Shown here in pieces: positions 24,397-34,627 of a stretch of DNA of 64,000 nucleotides (position 1 is its first letter; every line of letters begins with the position of its first letter). Below the pieces are notes generated by a model. That model worked only from the letters and a program-made list of their open reading frames with translations. It made no database searches and had not been told where the DNA came from. The translations under genes were made by a program, and so were the position numbers. The DNA is from an uncultured Cohaesibacter sp. (GTDB lineage Bacteria; Pseudomonadota; Alphaproteobacteria; Rhizobiales; Cohaesibacteraceae), in contig NZ_OY762934.1 in NCBI RefSeq assembly GCF_963667045.1, positions 1 through 64,000 of the forward strand, read 5' to 3'.

Positions 24397-25881
24397 ATGG
24401 CTGCTGTGAAGGAGACGGTCGATCAAGTCAAGCAGATCGACGTTGACCAGTATAAATATGGCTTTGTGACGGATATCGAATCCGAAAAGGCCCCTCTTGG
24501 ACTGAACGAGGACGTGATCCGGTTCATCTCTGCCAAGAAGCATGAGCCGGAATGGATGTTGGAGTGGCGGCTGGATGCCTATCGGCGCTGGCTGACCATG
24601 GAGGAGCCCACATGGGCCAAGCTCGCCTATCCGAAGCCGAAGTTCAACGAAATCTATTACTATTCCGCACCGAAGGTTGCTGAAGGTCCCAAGAGCCTTG
24701 ATGAGGTGGATCCGGAGCTTCTCAAGACCTATGCGAAGCTTGGCATTCCACTGCAGGAACAGGAAATTCTGGCCGGTGTCACCGAAGAGAACCGCCAGTA
24801 TTCCAAGGTTGCTGTCGATGCCGTGTTCGACTCGGTCTCCGTGGCGACCACCTTCAAGGAAGAACTCAGGAAGGCCGGTGTAATCTTCTGTTCCATCTCG
24901 GAAGCTATTCGTGAGCATCCTGAGCTGGTCAAGAAGTATCTTGCCTCCGTGGTGCCGGTATCCGACAATTTCTACGCAACGCTCAACAGTGCGGTGTTCA
25001 CCGATGGCTCCTTCGTCTATGTGCCTGAAGGGGTGCGGTGCCCAATGGAGCTGTCCACCTACTTCCGCATCAACGAGCAGAACACGGGCCAGTTCGAACG
25101 GACGCTGATCATTGCCGACAAGGGCTCCTATGTGTCCTATCTGGAAGGTTGCACCGCTCCGCAGCGCGACGAGAACCAGCTGCATGCGGCTGTGGTCGAG
25201 CTGATTGCTCTGGAAGACGCCGAAATCAAATATTCGACGGTCCAGAACTGGTATCCGGGCGACAGCGAAGGCAAGGGCGGCATCTACAACTTCGTTACCA
25301 AGCGTGGCGACTGCCGCGAGAAGAATGCCAAGATCTCCTGGACTCAGGTCGAGACGGGCTCTGCCATTACCTGGAAATATCCAAGCTGCATCCTGCGCGG
25401 CGACAATTCCACCGGCGAGTTCTACTCGATTGCGATTTCCAATGGTTATCAGCAGATCGACAGCGGCACCAAGATGATCCATCTGGGCAAGAATACCTCT
25501 TCCCGCATCATCTCCAAGGGTATCTCTGCCGGGCGGTCCAACAACACCTACCGTGGTCTGGTTTCGGCTCACAAGAAGGCGGCCAACGCGCGCAACTTCA
25601 CCCAGTGTGACAGCCTGCTGATCGGCGATCAGTGCGGCGCCCACACGGTGCCTTATGTGGAGAGCAAGAGCGCGTCTGCCATCTTCGAGCATGAGGCCAC
25701 CACCTCCAAGATCTCCGATGACCAGATGTTCTATTGTCAGGCACGCGGTATCGGCGAGGAAGAGGCCGTGGCTCTTATCGTCAACGGTTTCGTCAAGGAT
25801 GTGATCCAGCAGCTGCCGATGGAGTTCGCCGTCGAAGCGCAGAAGCTGATCAACATTTCCCTCGAAGGATCAGTTGGCTAG
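24397..25881 (+). CDS. sufB: Fe-S cluster assembly protein SufB
   Basis: The 494-residue protein is the core scaffold subunit of the SufBC2D complex, on which Fe-S clusters are built in the cytoplasm. Typical segments are P-E-W-M-L-E-W-R near residue 50, Y-V-P-E-G-V-R-C-P near 208, S-Y-L-E-G-C-T-A-P near 247 and the C-terminal N-F-T-Q-C-D-S-L-L with D-Q-C-G-A-H-T near 404-420, which carries conserved Cys and His residues. The beta-helix core spans about residues 190-450. The length is normal for alphaproteobacterial SufB. GGAG precedes the ATG, and the cupin gene follows after 9 bases. Confidence 0.97.
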   Translation: MAAVKETVDQVKQIDVDQYKYGFVTDIESEKAPLGLNEDVIRFISAKKHEPEWMLEWRLDAYRRWLTMEEPTWAKLAYPKPKFNEIYYYSAPKVAEGPKSLDEVDPELLKTYAKLGIPLQEQEILAGVTEENRQYSKVAVDAVFDSVSVATTFKEELRKAGVIFCSISEAIREHPELVKKYLASVVPVSDNFYATLNSAVFTDGSFVYVPEGVRCPMELSTYFRINEQNTGQFERTLIIADKGSYVSYLEGCTAPQRDENQLHAAVVELIALEDAEIKYSTVQNWYPGDSEGKGGIYNFVTKRGDCREKNAKISWTQVETGSAITWKYPSCILRGDNSTGEFYSIAISNGYQQIDSGTKMIHLGKNTSSRIISKGISAGRSNNTYRGLVSAHKKAANARNFTQCDSLLIGDQCGAHTVPYVESKSASAIFEHEATTSKISDDQMFYCQARGIGEEEAVALIVNGFVKDVIQQLPMEFAVEAQKLINISLEGSVG

Positions 25882-25890
25882 AGGTGCTTC

Positions 25891-26397
25891 ATGGGCAATG
25901 AAACAAAATCTCCGGTTGCTAATATCGCAGATCTTGCGCTGGCTTCTTTTGGTCAGGGTGAGAGTTATGGCTGCATGAGAGCGCGATTGGGGCCTTTGGT
26001 CGGTCTGGAGAAGATCGGATGCAGCCTCGTCGTGTTGGAGCCGGGTAAGAAAGCCGTTCCGTTTCACTCTCATTCCAGCAATGAAGAGGCTTTCTTCATT
26101 CTGGAAGGAGAGGGGTGTTATCGGTTTGGTGATCAGACCTATTCCGTGAAAGCTGGGGATCTGCTCGCCGCGCCGGTGGGAGGAGCAGAGAAAGCCCATC
26201 AGATCATCAATACCGGATCGTTGCCAATGAAATATCTGGCCTTGTCCACCCTGCTGCAGCCTGAAGTCGTCGAATATCCCGATTCGGGAAAGTTTGTCGT
26301 CATTGCTCGCAGTGAGGATGGCTCCATGAGCAAGGCTGAGTTTGCGCATGTCGGGCGCAGGTCCGACTCCATTGATTATTGGGATGGCGAAGCGTAG
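25891..26397 (+). CDS. Cupin-domain protein inside the suf operon
   Basis: The 168-residue protein has a clear single cupin fold: P-F-H-S-H-S-S-N-E-E-A-F-F-I-L-E-G-E-G near residues 51-69 (metal ligands His-x-His and Glu), G-D-Q-T-Y near 75, A-G-D-L-L-A-A-P near 86 and the second-motif His in A-H-Q-I-I-N-T-G near 98. Cupins bind a divalent metal, often iron. The product is not a recognised Suf factor, but the gene lies between sufB and sufC in the same direction with a 9-base gap from sufB, so it is very likely co-expressed. An iron-sensing or iron-handling role is conjecture; a stray metabolic cupin is equally possible. Confidence 0.85.
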   Translation: MGNETKSPVANIADLALASFGQGESYGCMRARLGPLVGLEKIGCSLVVLEPGKKAVPFHSHSSNEEAFFILEGEGCYRFGDQTYSVKAGDLLAAPVGGAEKAHQIINTGSLPMKYLALSTLLQPEVVEYPDSGKFVVIARSEDGSMSKAEFAHVGRRSDSIDYWDGEA

Positions 26398-26434
26398 CAG
26401 CGCAGCGCCTTAAGACCTCACAGGATTAGACATT

Positions 26435-27187
<753 letters not shown>

Positions 27188-27200
27188 TCGGGAGGTGACC

Positions 27201-28508
27201 ATGACTACTCCTGCAATCAAGACTGCCGCCGACATGGCCTTGGCAAGCCTGATCGAGAGCGCCAAGGGTGCTCTGCCGGGCAATGAGAGCTTTGCGTCGC
27301 TGCGTTCGGCTGCCGCTTCCACCTTCGAGGAAAGCGGCCTGCCGACACGGCGGGTCGAGGAATGGAAATATTCCGATCTCAAGAAAGCGATGCCAGCTGA
27401 TCTGGCGCTTGCCCAGCCCGTTGACAATGCTCTGGCTTCGCAGCAGCTTTCCGGAGCTGATATCCTCAAGGCGGTGGATACCTGTCGCCTTGTGCTGGTC
27501 AACGGCATATATTCTGCCGATCTGTCCGATCTGGCAGATCTGGGCGACGCGATTTCCGTGCGCTCTGTAGCTGACGCGCTGCAGGCTGGGGAATTCCAGC
27601 TTGATGACCCGGATATCGCCAAAGGTGACATTGCTCTCTCGCTCAACACTGCGCTGTTGCAAGACGGCGTGATCGTAGAAATCGCCGAGGGTGCAGAGAT
27701 CGAGAAGCCTCTGGAAATCCGTCACATCATGATTGGCGGCGGTATGGCAACCGTGCGCAACCGCGTGGTGATCGGCAAGGGTGCCAAGGCTGGCGTGATC
27801 GAGACGTTCACCGGTGACGAGGCTGCCTATCAGCTCAACACCGCGATCGACTATCGCGTTGCCGATGATGCCAAACTCAATGTTCTGCGCATCATCAATG
27901 AGGGTGATAACAGCCTGCATCTCGGCTCGACCATCGCGACTGTGGGCGGCCATGTGCATTTCGAACATTTCACTCTGTCGGCCAGCGGCAAATTCGTACG
28001 CAGCCAGTCCTTTGTGGCAATGCTCGGTGAACATAGCGATGCCGACCTGTTCGGTGCATCCCTGGTCAATGGCTCACGCCATAGCGATATCACGCTGAAA
28101 ATGGACCATGTGGTGCCGAACTGCAATTCCAAGGAACAGTATCGCACGGTGCTCGACGACAAGGCCGTGGGCGTGTTCCAGGGTCAGATCATCGTGCGGC
28201 AATATGCCCAGAAGACTGACGCCAAGATGATGAGCCAGGCGCTGCTGCTGTCGGAGGATGCTTCCTTCAACAACAAGCCCGAGCTTGAAATCTATGCGGA
28301 CGATGTCGTCTGCGGACATGGTGCAACCTGTGGCGAACTGGATGAAGACCTCCTGTTCTATCTCAGGGCGCGCGGCATCTCCAAAGACCTGGCCAAGAAA
28401 ATGTTGGTCATGGCCTTCCTGGCCGAGGCCATCGAAAATGTTTCCAACGATCGTTTCGTGGAAGCGTTGGAGGCCTATATTCTGGACCGGCTCGGCCTTG
28501 CCGATTGA
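27201..28508 (+). CDS. sufD: Fe-S cluster assembly protein SufD
   Basis: The 435-residue protein is the partner of SufB in the SufBC2D scaffold and helps acquire iron. Typical features are T-R-R-V-E-E-W-K-Y-S-D near residue 50, a beta-helix middle, N-S-K-E-Q-Y-R near 312, V-F-Q-G-Q-I-I-V near 327 and the conserved His in V-C-G-H-G-A-T-C-G-E near 371. The start is ATG 27201 with GGGAGG six bases upstream; an upstream ATG at 27135 would overlap sufC and lacks a site. A palindromic hairpin follows before sufS. Confidence 0.95.
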   Translation: MTTPAIKTAADMALASLIESAKGALPGNESFASLRSAAASTFEESGLPTRRVEEWKYSDLKKAMPADLALAQPVDNALASQQLSGADILKAVDTCRLVLVNGIYSADLSDLADLGDAISVRSVADALQAGEFQLDDPDIAKGDIALSLNTALLQDGVIVEIAEGAEIEKPLEIRHIMIGGGMATVRNRVVIGKGAKAGVIETFTGDEAAYQLNTAIDYRVADDAKLNVLRIINEGDNSLHLGSTIATVGGHVHFEHFTLSASGKFVRSQSFVAMLGEHSDADLFGASLVNGSRHSDITLKMDHVVPNCNSKEQYRTVLDDKAVGVFQGQIIVRQYAQKTDAKMMSQALLLSEDASFNNKPELEIYADDVVCGHGATCGELDEDLLFYLRARGISKDLAKKMLVMAFLAEAIENVSNDRFVEALEAYILDRLGLAD

Positions 28509-28543
28509 TCGGGGTGGGGCACAAGGGCTTTGTTTTGATAAAA

Positions 28544-28563
28544 GTCCCCCTCATGAGGGGGAC
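28544..28563. repeat. Perfect palindromic hairpin between sufD and sufS
   Basis: A 20-base perfect palindrome (gtccccctca/tgagggggac) lies in the 73-base gap. No T-run follows in the sense direction, so it is probably an mRNA-processing or stability element that sets the sufD:sufS ratio rather than a full terminator. Confidence 0.6.
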
Positions 28564-28581
28564 AAAACTGGATCTAGGACC

Positions 28582-29832
28582 ATGACGCAATCACTCCAGC
28601 AGGCCGCTGATCAGCATTATGATGTTGAAGCCATCCGAGCAGATTTCCCAATCCTGTCGCGGGAAGTCTATGGCAAACCATTGGTATATCTCGACAATGG
28701 CGCTTCTGCGCAGAAGCCCAAGGTGGTGATTGATGCCATCTCGGACGCTTATTCCAACGATTATGCCAACGTGCATCGGGGATTGCACTTCCTGTCCAAT
28801 CTGGCGACCGACAAGTTCGAGGCTGCGCGCGAAACGGTGCGCCGCTTCCTCAATGCACCGTCGGTCGACAATATCATTTTCACCCGGTCTTCGACGGAAG
28901 CGATCAACCTTGTGGCCAGCTCCTATGGTGGCATGGTGCTTGGTGAGGGGGATGAGGTCATCATTTCCATTCTGGAGCATCATTCCAACATCGTGCCGTG
29001 GAACTTCCTGCGCGAGCGACTTGGTGTGGTCATCAAGTGGGCACCGGTTGATGATGACGGCAATTTCCTGATGGAAGAATTCGAGAAACTTCTGACGGAA
29101 AAGACAAAGGTTGTCGCCATCACGCAGATGTCCAATGCCATCGGCACCATCGTTCCGGTCAAGGAGGTGATCCGCAAGGCGCACGCAGCCGGGGCCAGGG
29201 TTCTGGTTGATGCCAGCCAGAGCGCCGTGCACATGCCGGTCGACGTGCAGGACCTTGACGTGGACTTTCTTGCGATCACCGGGCACAAGCTCTATGGCCC
29301 GTCCGGTATCGGTGCGCTCTATGCCAAGGGCGAACTGCTCGATGCCATGCCGCCCTTCATGGGTGGTGGCGAGATGATCAAGGACGTGACCCTTGATGGT
29401 GTGACCTATGGCGTGGCGCCGCACAAATTCGAGGCAGGTACGCCTCCGATTGTGCAGGCCATTGGATTGGGCGTGGCGCTTGACTATATCGACAGTATCG
29501 GGCGTGAACGGATTGTTGCCCATGAAGAGAGCTTGCGCGCCTATGCGCACGACAAGCTGGGCTCGATCAATTCGCTCCGCATTCTCGGCCAAGCAAGGGA
29601 AAAGGGTGCCATCGTTTCCTTTGCTCTGGATGGAATTCACGCGCATGACGTGTCGATGGTGATCGATCGGTCCGGTGTTGCTGTTCGAGCTGGCACGCAT
29701 TGTGCACAGCCTCTATTGACCCGGTATGGGGTGACATCCACCTGCCGGGCCTCGTTTGGTCTTTACAACACCAAAGCGGAAATTGATGTTCTCGCTGACG
29801 CGCTTGTGAAGGCTCGGTCCTTCTTCTCTTGA
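28582..29832 (+). CDS. sufS: Cysteine desulfurase SufS
   Basis: The 416-residue PLP enzyme supplies sulfur to SufB. It shows the group II (SufS/CsdA) pattern: Y-L-D-N-G-A-S-A-Q-K-P near residue 38, A-N-V-H-R-G near 62, I-T-G-H-K-L-Y-G-P near 233 with the PLP lysine, and the catalytic cysteine in R-A-G-T-H-C-A-Q-P near residue 373. The ATG at 28582 is chosen because it follows the intergenic hairpin and gives the usual N-terminus. No SufE-like gene is seen next to it. Confidence 0.96.
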   Translation: MTQSLQQAADQHYDVEAIRADFPILSREVYGKPLVYLDNGASAQKPKVVIDAISDAYSNDYANVHRGLHFLSNLATDKFEAARETVRRFLNAPSVDNIIFTRSSTEAINLVASSYGGMVLGEGDEVIISILEHHSNIVPWNFLRERLGVVIKWAPVDDDGNFLMEEFEKLLTEKTKVVAITQMSNAIGTIVPVKEVIRKAHAAGARVLVDASQSAVHMPVDVQDLDVDFLAITGHKLYGPSGIGALYAKGELLDAMPPFMGGGEMIKDVTLDGVTYGVAPHKFEAGTPPIVQAIGLGVALDYIDSIGRERIVAHEESLRAYAHDKLGSINSLRILGQAREKGAIVSFALDGIHAHDVSMVIDRSGVAVRAGTHCAQPLLTRYGVTSTCRASFGLYNTKAEIDVLADALVKARSFFS

Positions 29833-29894
29833 AGCAGCCGTTGTTTGGAGTTCTTCGGTGACGAGAGAATGAGGGACAGAAAGATAGGTTCGAA

Positions 29895-30287
29895 ATGATG
29901 AGTGAAACAGTGAGCAATTGTGAGGCTGCTGAGCCCAATGTGCCGAACATGAAGCAGGCAACTGGCATTCCGGAAGCGGAGCTGGAGCGGCTGACCAGTG
30001 ACATCGTGGACGCGCTCAAGACAGTCTATGACCCCGAGATTCCGGCTGACATTTATGAAATCGGTCTGATCTACCGGGTGGACATCGACGATGATCGCAA
30101 TGTCGAAATCGACATGACACTGACCGCTCCAGGCTGCCCGGTTGCCGGGGAAATGCCGGCATGGGTGGAAAATGCCGTCGGGTCTGTGGCTGGTGTCGGT
30201 ATCATCAAGGTCAACATGGTGTTCGATCCGCCCTGGACGCCTGACCGGATGAGCGAAGAAGCCAAGATCGCCATCAACTGGTACTAG
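29895..30287 (+). CDS. sufT: SufT-type MIP18/DUF59 protein
   Basis: The 130-residue protein is of the MIP18 (DUF59) family: D-A-L-K-T-V-Y-D-P-E-I-P near residue 36, Y-E-I-G-L-I-Y near 53 and the conserved Cys in L-T-A-P-G-C-P near residue 80. SufT proteins act in maturation and delivery of Fe-S clusters. Two adjacent ATG codons (29895 and 29898) could serve as start. It sits between sufS and sufA, as is usual in this group of bacteria. Confidence 0.92.
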   Translation: MMSETVSNCEAAEPNVPNMKQATGIPEAELERLTSDIVDALKTVYDPEIPADIYEIGLIYRVDIDDDRNVEIDMTLTAPGCPVAGEMPAWVENAVGSVAGVGIIKVNMVFDPPWTPDRMSEEAKIAINWY

Positions 30288-30431
30288 GTTATTCTGGCTG
30301 GCTAACCTCGGCTGGCTCTCTGGCCCCGCGAGGTGCATTTGCTGACTGGTCGTAAGTCTGGCGCGTTGAGATTGTTGTTGTCCCGGAGTGAGCTTGTGTT
30401 CGCTCGGACTTGCTTTTAGGAAGGTACGGAT

Positions 30432-30818
30432 ATGGCTGGCAGATTTCAGGTTCTGTCGATCTCGGATGAGGCCGCCGATTTCATCCGGTCGATTGTTGAC
30501 GGCTCAGACGAGCCGATCAAGGGCATCCGGATCGGCGTCAAGAACGGCGGCTGTGCCGGTATGGAGTATGTGCTGGACAAGGTTACCGAGGTCAATCCGG
30601 CGGATGATCTGGTCGAGGACAAGGGCGTGTCCGTCTATGTCGACCCGAAGGCGGTGCTCTTTCTGTTGGGAACCGAGCTCGGCTATGAGCAGACCAAGTT
30701 CAGGTCGGGGCTAACTTTCAATAACCCTAACCAGACGTCTGCCTGTGGCTGCGGGGAATCGGTTGAACTGACGCCTGTTGATCCTTCTGCGCTGGATGCG
30801 TTGCGTAACAACGCCTGA
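30432..30818 (+). CDS. sufA: A-type Fe-S carrier SufA
   Basis: The 128-residue protein of the IscA/SufA/ErpA family carries all three cluster-binding cysteines: G-G-C-A-G-M near residue 37 and C-G-C-G-E-S near residues 105-110. It receives clusters from the SufBCD scaffold and passes them to target proteins. AGGAAGG precedes the ATG. It is the last gene of the cluster and is followed by a strong terminator. Confidence 0.95.
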   Translation: MAGRFQVLSISDEAADFIRSIVDGSDEPIKGIRIGVKNGGCAGMEYVLDKVTEVNPADDLVEDKGVSVYVDPKAVLFLLGTELGYEQTKFRSGLTFNNPNQTSACGCGESVELTPVDPSALDALRNNA

Positions 30819-30847
30819 GACTGTCCCTGAACAAATATCGGATACAG

Positions 30848-30875
30848 AAAAAGCGGCCGATTGGGCCGCTTTTTT
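30848..30875. terminator. Terminator of the suf cluster
   Basis: The arms aaaaagcggcc and ggccgcttttt flank a 5-base loop, followed by T residues. It also suits the convergent GGDEF gene. Confidence 0.9.
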
Positions 30876-30900
30876 GTTGTCGCAAGACCAGCTTTTGCTC

Positions 30901-31989
30901 TCAGGCAGCGCCGGATGCATTGGCCAGCAGATTGACGTCCGGGTCGGTCTCGCACTTGACCAGATTGCGACCGCCTCGCTTGGCAGCATAAAGCGACTGG
31001 TCGGCGCGTTCGATCAGATCCTGAATGGTGTCGCCCTTGGAAAGGGTCGAGCAACCTATGGAAATGGTGATCCGCCCCAGATTTTCGCCGGTTGAGCGCT
31101 TGATCAATTCCTTGGCCATCACAGCCTTGCGGATACTCTCGGCAACGGCAACGGCCTGGCGCAAATTGGTGTTTGGCAGGACAACCGCAAATTCTTCGCC
31201 GCCATAACGGCAAGGAACATCGCGCCCCTTGACATTCTGCTTGACAGCCACAGCCACGAGGCGGAGCACCTGATCCCCCGTCTGATGGCCATAAGTGTCG
31301 TTGAATTTCTTGAAGTGGTCGATGTCCGTCATCAGCAGCGACAAAGGTTCGTCGCTTTCCTGTGCTTCTTCCAACGCCTGTGCCAGAGACCGGTCAAAAT
31401 GCTTGCGGTTGGCAAGGGTGGTCAGATCGTCCGTCAGGGATTCATAACGGATGGTATCCAGAGATTCACGAAGCTGTTGAACCTGCGCTTGCGATGCAGC
31501 CAACTGTTCGCTCAGGGTCCGGTTCTGCTCTTCGGCTTCCTTGGTTTCCTGAATGAGGTCCTTGACGATTTCGCGAATGGCGTGACGATCTTCCGTTTGA
31601 GAAAGATTGCGCGAAGCGCCCATGAGGGTGTCGCCATAATGGGCTGTCGCTGAAATATATCCTTCAACCTCGCGAACAATAGACCGGATTTCGTTTGAAA
31701 TCTTGCCTCCGACTTCATCAACGCGGTCGCCAAGCCGACTCGGAGCCAAATGCTCATTGTAGATGGCATCCAGCTGCGAGAGCGAGATTGACCCGCTCGT
31801 GCGAAGGATATCGTTGATTGCCTTGTTCAGCCCGCGATTGAAGCCGGCCGCGTATGTGTACCAGATTTCATAGTTGCGCGGGTAAGCCGGCATCTGATTT
31901 TTCTTCAGATTCCCCAGCGCTGACTCACCATAAATATATGTGCGTTTGAAATCGCTATTGTCCATCGCGTTTTCCACGTGACTAGTCAC
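30901..31989 (-). CDS. GGDEF-domain diguanylate cyclase
   Basis: The 362-residue cytoplasmic protein has an N-terminal helical domain (about residues 1-150), a coiled coil (about 148-185, E-E-Q-N-R-T-L-S-E-Q-L) and a GGDEF domain with L-T-D-D-L-T-T-L-A-N-R-K near 190, D-I-D-H-F-K-K-F-N-D near 224 and the active loop G-G-E-E-F near residue 265. It should make cyclic di-GMP from GTP. The position of the inhibitory I-site, normally R-x-x-D, reads K-G-R-D, so product feedback may be weakened. The start is GTG 31989 with GAGGGG six bases upstream; an ATG 24 bases further on is an alternative. No membrane segment is seen. Confidence 0.92.
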   Translation of the reverse strand: MTSHVENAMDNSDFKRTYIYGESALGNLKKNQMPAYPRNYEIWYTYAAGFNRGLNKAINDILRTSGSISLSQLDAIYNEHLAPSRLGDRVDEVGGKISNEIRSIVREVEGYISATAHYGDTLMGASRNLSQTEDRHAIREIVKDLIQETKEAEEQNRTLSEQLAASQAQVQQLRESLDTIRYESLTDDLTTLANRKHFDRSLAQALEEAQESDEPLSLLMTDIDHFKKFNDTYGHQTGDQVLRLVAVAVKQNVKGRDVPCRYGGEEFAVVLPNTNLRQAVAVAESIRKAVMAKELIKRSTGENLGRITISIGCSTLSKGDTIQDLIERADQSLYAAKRGGRNLVKCETDPDVNLLANASGAA

Positions 31990-32170
31990 GCAATCCCCTC
32001 AGTTCGCCCCAAATTTTGTGCAATCTTATTGGATCAAGGCTTAAAACGACGTTAAATATGGCAGGGTTAGTGTTTCCGGGAGGAAAAATTCTGTACGACT
32101 TTGAATGAAAAATACGGTCTATGACGTGTTTTTGCAGGGAGTCGGCGTTCGGTTTGTGTCCACTGACGCA

Positions 32171-32199
32171 AAAACACCCCTTGGTTTAAGGGGTGTTTT
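32171..32199. terminator. Terminator after the RhlE-type helicase gene
   Basis: The 12-base arms aaaacacccctt and aaggggtgtttt flank a 5-base loop. On the minus strand the arm ends in a T tract, as expected downstream of the gene ending at 32254. Confidence 0.88.
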
Positions 32200-32253
32200 A
32201 AACCTGATTTGCCGGGATTGTCCGTCTGGGAAGCAGAATACGGCGCCAATAGA

Positions 32254-33786
32254 TCAATCGGCGCTGCCGTTCTCCTGTTCCTTCTCCCTGGTCGGACGAA
32301 TGGGCAACAGAAGAAAAGCCGGGACATGATCGCCCATGCCGATCACCTGTCGTTCACCGTGATCCTTGGAACGACCCCGGTTGTTGCGCGGTGACTCGTT
32401 TCGGGAAGGGACGGAACGCGGTGATGGCTCACCATAATTTGCAGCGCTGACGGGAGCGGAGACTGGTGCTGGCTGTTCCTTCTTGCGCGGAGCGGGAGCC
32501 TTTTCCTGACGCCGATCTTCCTGCTGCTTGGGAGCGTCTGCCTTCTTTGGTGCTTCAGCACTTCTGGGCGCATCGGATCGCTGTTTGCCACGGCCACGGT
32601 GGGATGATCTGCGTGAATTGCCCCGTTCTTCGTTATCGCCCTCGGATGAGCTGGACGAGAAATCGATCTCACCAAGCCACTCAACCGAGTCTCCAGTCAG
32701 TGCCTCGATGGCGTCGATATATTTCCGGTCGGCTTTGGTGGCGATGGAAACGGCCGTTCCTTCGCGACCGGCTCGGCCGGTACGACCGATGCGGTGGACA
32801 TAGTCTTCCGCATGGGTTGGCAAATCGAAGTTGAAGACGTGACTGACGGTGGGAATATCGAGGCCGCGCGCAGCTACGTCAGAGGCGACGAGCAGCGTCA
32901 CTTCGTTTTTCTTGAAGCCGTCGAGCGTTGCCATGCGGGACGTCTGGTCCATGTCGCCATGCAGCGCGCCGACACTGTAGCCATGCTTGCTCAGGGAGCG
33001 GCTGACTGTCGCAACATCGCGCTTGCGGTTGCAGAAGATGATCGCGTTCGTCAGGTCCTTGGCATTGTCGATGAGCGATCGCAGAACCGCGCGCTTGTCC
33101 CATGGCTTGGAACCGGACGAGATCAATCGCTGGGTGATCGTCTTGGCAGTTGAAGCGGCTGGCGCCACCTCGATCTTCACTGGATTGTGCAGGAATTGAT
33201 CCACAAGACGCTGGATTTCTTTGGGCATGGTTGCCGAGAAGAAGACAGTTTGTCGCGTGGATGGCAACAGTTTGCAAATGCGTTCGATGTCCGGAATGAA
33301 GCCCATGTCCAGCATGCGGTCAGCTTCGTCAACGACAAATGTGTCAACACCGGTCAGCAGCAGTTTGCCGCGTTCGAAATGGTCAAGCAGGCGACCCGGC
33401 GTGGCGATCAGCACATCTGCACCGCGATCAAGCTTCTTGAGCTGGTCCGCAAAGGAGACGCCGCCGATCAGCAGGGATACTGTCAGCCGGTGGTTTTGAC
33501 CGTAAACTACAAAACTCTGTTCGACCTGGGCAGCCAGTTCTCTTGTCGGTTCCAGAATAAGAGTACGAGGCATGCGCGCTCTGGCGCGTCCGGACTCGAG
33601 CAAAGAAAGCATCGGCAGAGTGAAGGAGGCGGTCTTGCCGGTGCCGGTCTGGGCTACGCCCAAAACGTCACGTCTGGCCAAAACATGGGGAATCGCCTGC
33701 TCCTGAATTGGGGTAGGTTTTTCATACCCAGCAGATCTCACTGCTGCGAGCACCTTTTCGCTCAGACCTAGATCCGAAAAATTCAT
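32254..33786 (-). CDS. rhlE: DEAD-box RNA helicase, RhlE type
   Basis: The 510-residue ATP-dependent RNA helicase has the Q motif (Y-E-K-P-T-P-I-Q near residue 20), motif I A-Q-T-G-T-G-K-T near 46, motif II V-D-E-A-D-R-M-L-D near 150, S-A-T near 180 and motif VI H-R-I-G-R-T-G-R-A-G near 325. After residue 380 comes a long Arg/Ser/Pro/Lys-rich, disordered tail, typical for RNA-binding extensions. It probably works in ribosome assembly or RNA decay. The ribosome binding site is weak, and a 230-base A+T-rich region precedes the gene. Confidence 0.93.
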   Translation of the reverse strand: MNFSDLGLSEKVLAAVRSAGYEKPTPIQEQAIPHVLARRDVLGVAQTGTGKTASFTLPMLSLLESGRARARMPRTLILEPTRELAAQVEQSFVVYGQNHRLTVSLLIGGVSFADQLKKLDRGADVLIATPGRLLDHFERGKLLLTGVDTFVVDEADRMLDMGFIPDIERICKLLPSTRQTVFFSATMPKEIQRLVDQFLHNPVKIEVAPAASTAKTITQRLISSGSKPWDKRAVLRSLIDNAKDLTNAIIFCNRKRDVATVSRSLSKHGYSVGALHGDMDQTSRMATLDGFKKNEVTLLVASDVAARGLDIPTVSHVFNFDLPTHAEDYVHRIGRTGRAGREGTAVSIATKADRKYIDAIEALTGDSVEWLGEIDFSSSSSEGDNEERGNSRRSSHRGRGKQRSDAPRSAEAPKKADAPKQQEDRRQEKAPAPRKKEQPAPVSAPVSAANYGEPSPRSVPSRNESPRNNRGRSKDHGERQVIGMGDHVPAFLLLPIRPTREKEQENGSAD

Positions 33787-34015
33787 CAGATGATGGAACC
33801 AATTGTTGCGCTGCGTTTTTGGTGTTTCTCAAAATTGAGCAAGCCTGAAAACGTGCATAGGTTTTAGAATTGGCGGAACCATACGATTTTGAGCGAATTT
33901 GTCAATGCAATGCAGTAAATACGGTTTATTTGCGACGCCAAAAGACGCATTTAGATGATTTTCCCCAAATTTGAACCGATTTGGGTAAAACTATTCGTTG
34001 TAAAAATTACGAATA

Positions 34016-34486
34016 TCATTTTCGCGATTGTTGCGTGGCCTGAAAGGCGGCAAAGCTGCTTGCCCAAGTGGATTCTTCTGTCGGGGTTTCCGGGTCCAGC
34101 TTCGACTTTATTTTGGTTTCGACATGGTCGAACAGATCATCAATCGTGCAGTTGCTGCGTTCTTCGGATTCGTGGGGCTGTTCCTCAAACAGGTTGATCC
34201 AGCGATCGGTTGCCCTGCCAAAGATCATCAACCGGTCGAGCGCCCAAGAGGGGTCATTGGGCCGAAGCAGGCCCAATAATGCCGCGACTATGGCTATGGG
34301 GCTGAGCAGAAGGTCGCGCAGATTGTCCGCGGCGAGGCGCAATTGGAAGCACAAGGTGCGTCGCACGACGTCCCCATAGCTTTGGCGCTTTTTCGTTCTG
34401 AGGCTGTGTTCCTGGCGGTGGTCTTCGTGGTGATTTTGCAAGGGGGCAAAAATGCGCCGTTGTCGCGACTGTCTGGACCGTCCCAT
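34016..34486 (-). CDS. Hypothetical protein (156 aa)
   Basis: The protein starts with a basic N-terminus (G-R-S-R-Q-S-R-Q-R-R), has a short hydrophobic stretch at about residues 60-75 (L-L-L-S-P-I-A-I-V-A-A-L-L-G-L-L) and an acidic C-terminal half. A good GGGAG site lies upstream of the ATG, so it is likely expressed. The hydrophobic stretch could be one membrane helix. I do not recognise the family. Confidence 0.6.
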   Translation of the reverse strand: MGRSRQSRQRRIFAPLQNHHEDHRQEHSLRTKKRQSYGDVVRRTLCFQLRLAADNLRDLLLSPIAIVAALLGLLRPNDPSWALDRLMIFGRATDRWINLFEEQPHESEERSNCTIDDLFDHVETKIKSKLDPETPTEESTWASSFAAFQATQQSRK

Positions 34487-34627
34487 GTGTTCCCTGTCTC
34501 CCTGCAGGTCCCAAGATGATGTTTTATCGACCGGCTATGTTTCCTCTCCGGTCGTTAAGATTGCATATGGAAAGAATGGGGGCTGTTTCAAGGAATGAAA
34601 AGGAAAAAATCCGGCTATCAGGGCAAT

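Noticed and set aside
24205-25692. 495-codon antisense frame covering sufB
   Set aside because: sufB is certain on the plus strand; the antisense product has no family features.
32105-32329. 74-codon plus-strand frame after the GGDEF gene
   Set aside because: It runs through the strong terminator at 32171-32199 and overlaps the tail of the RhlE-type gene.
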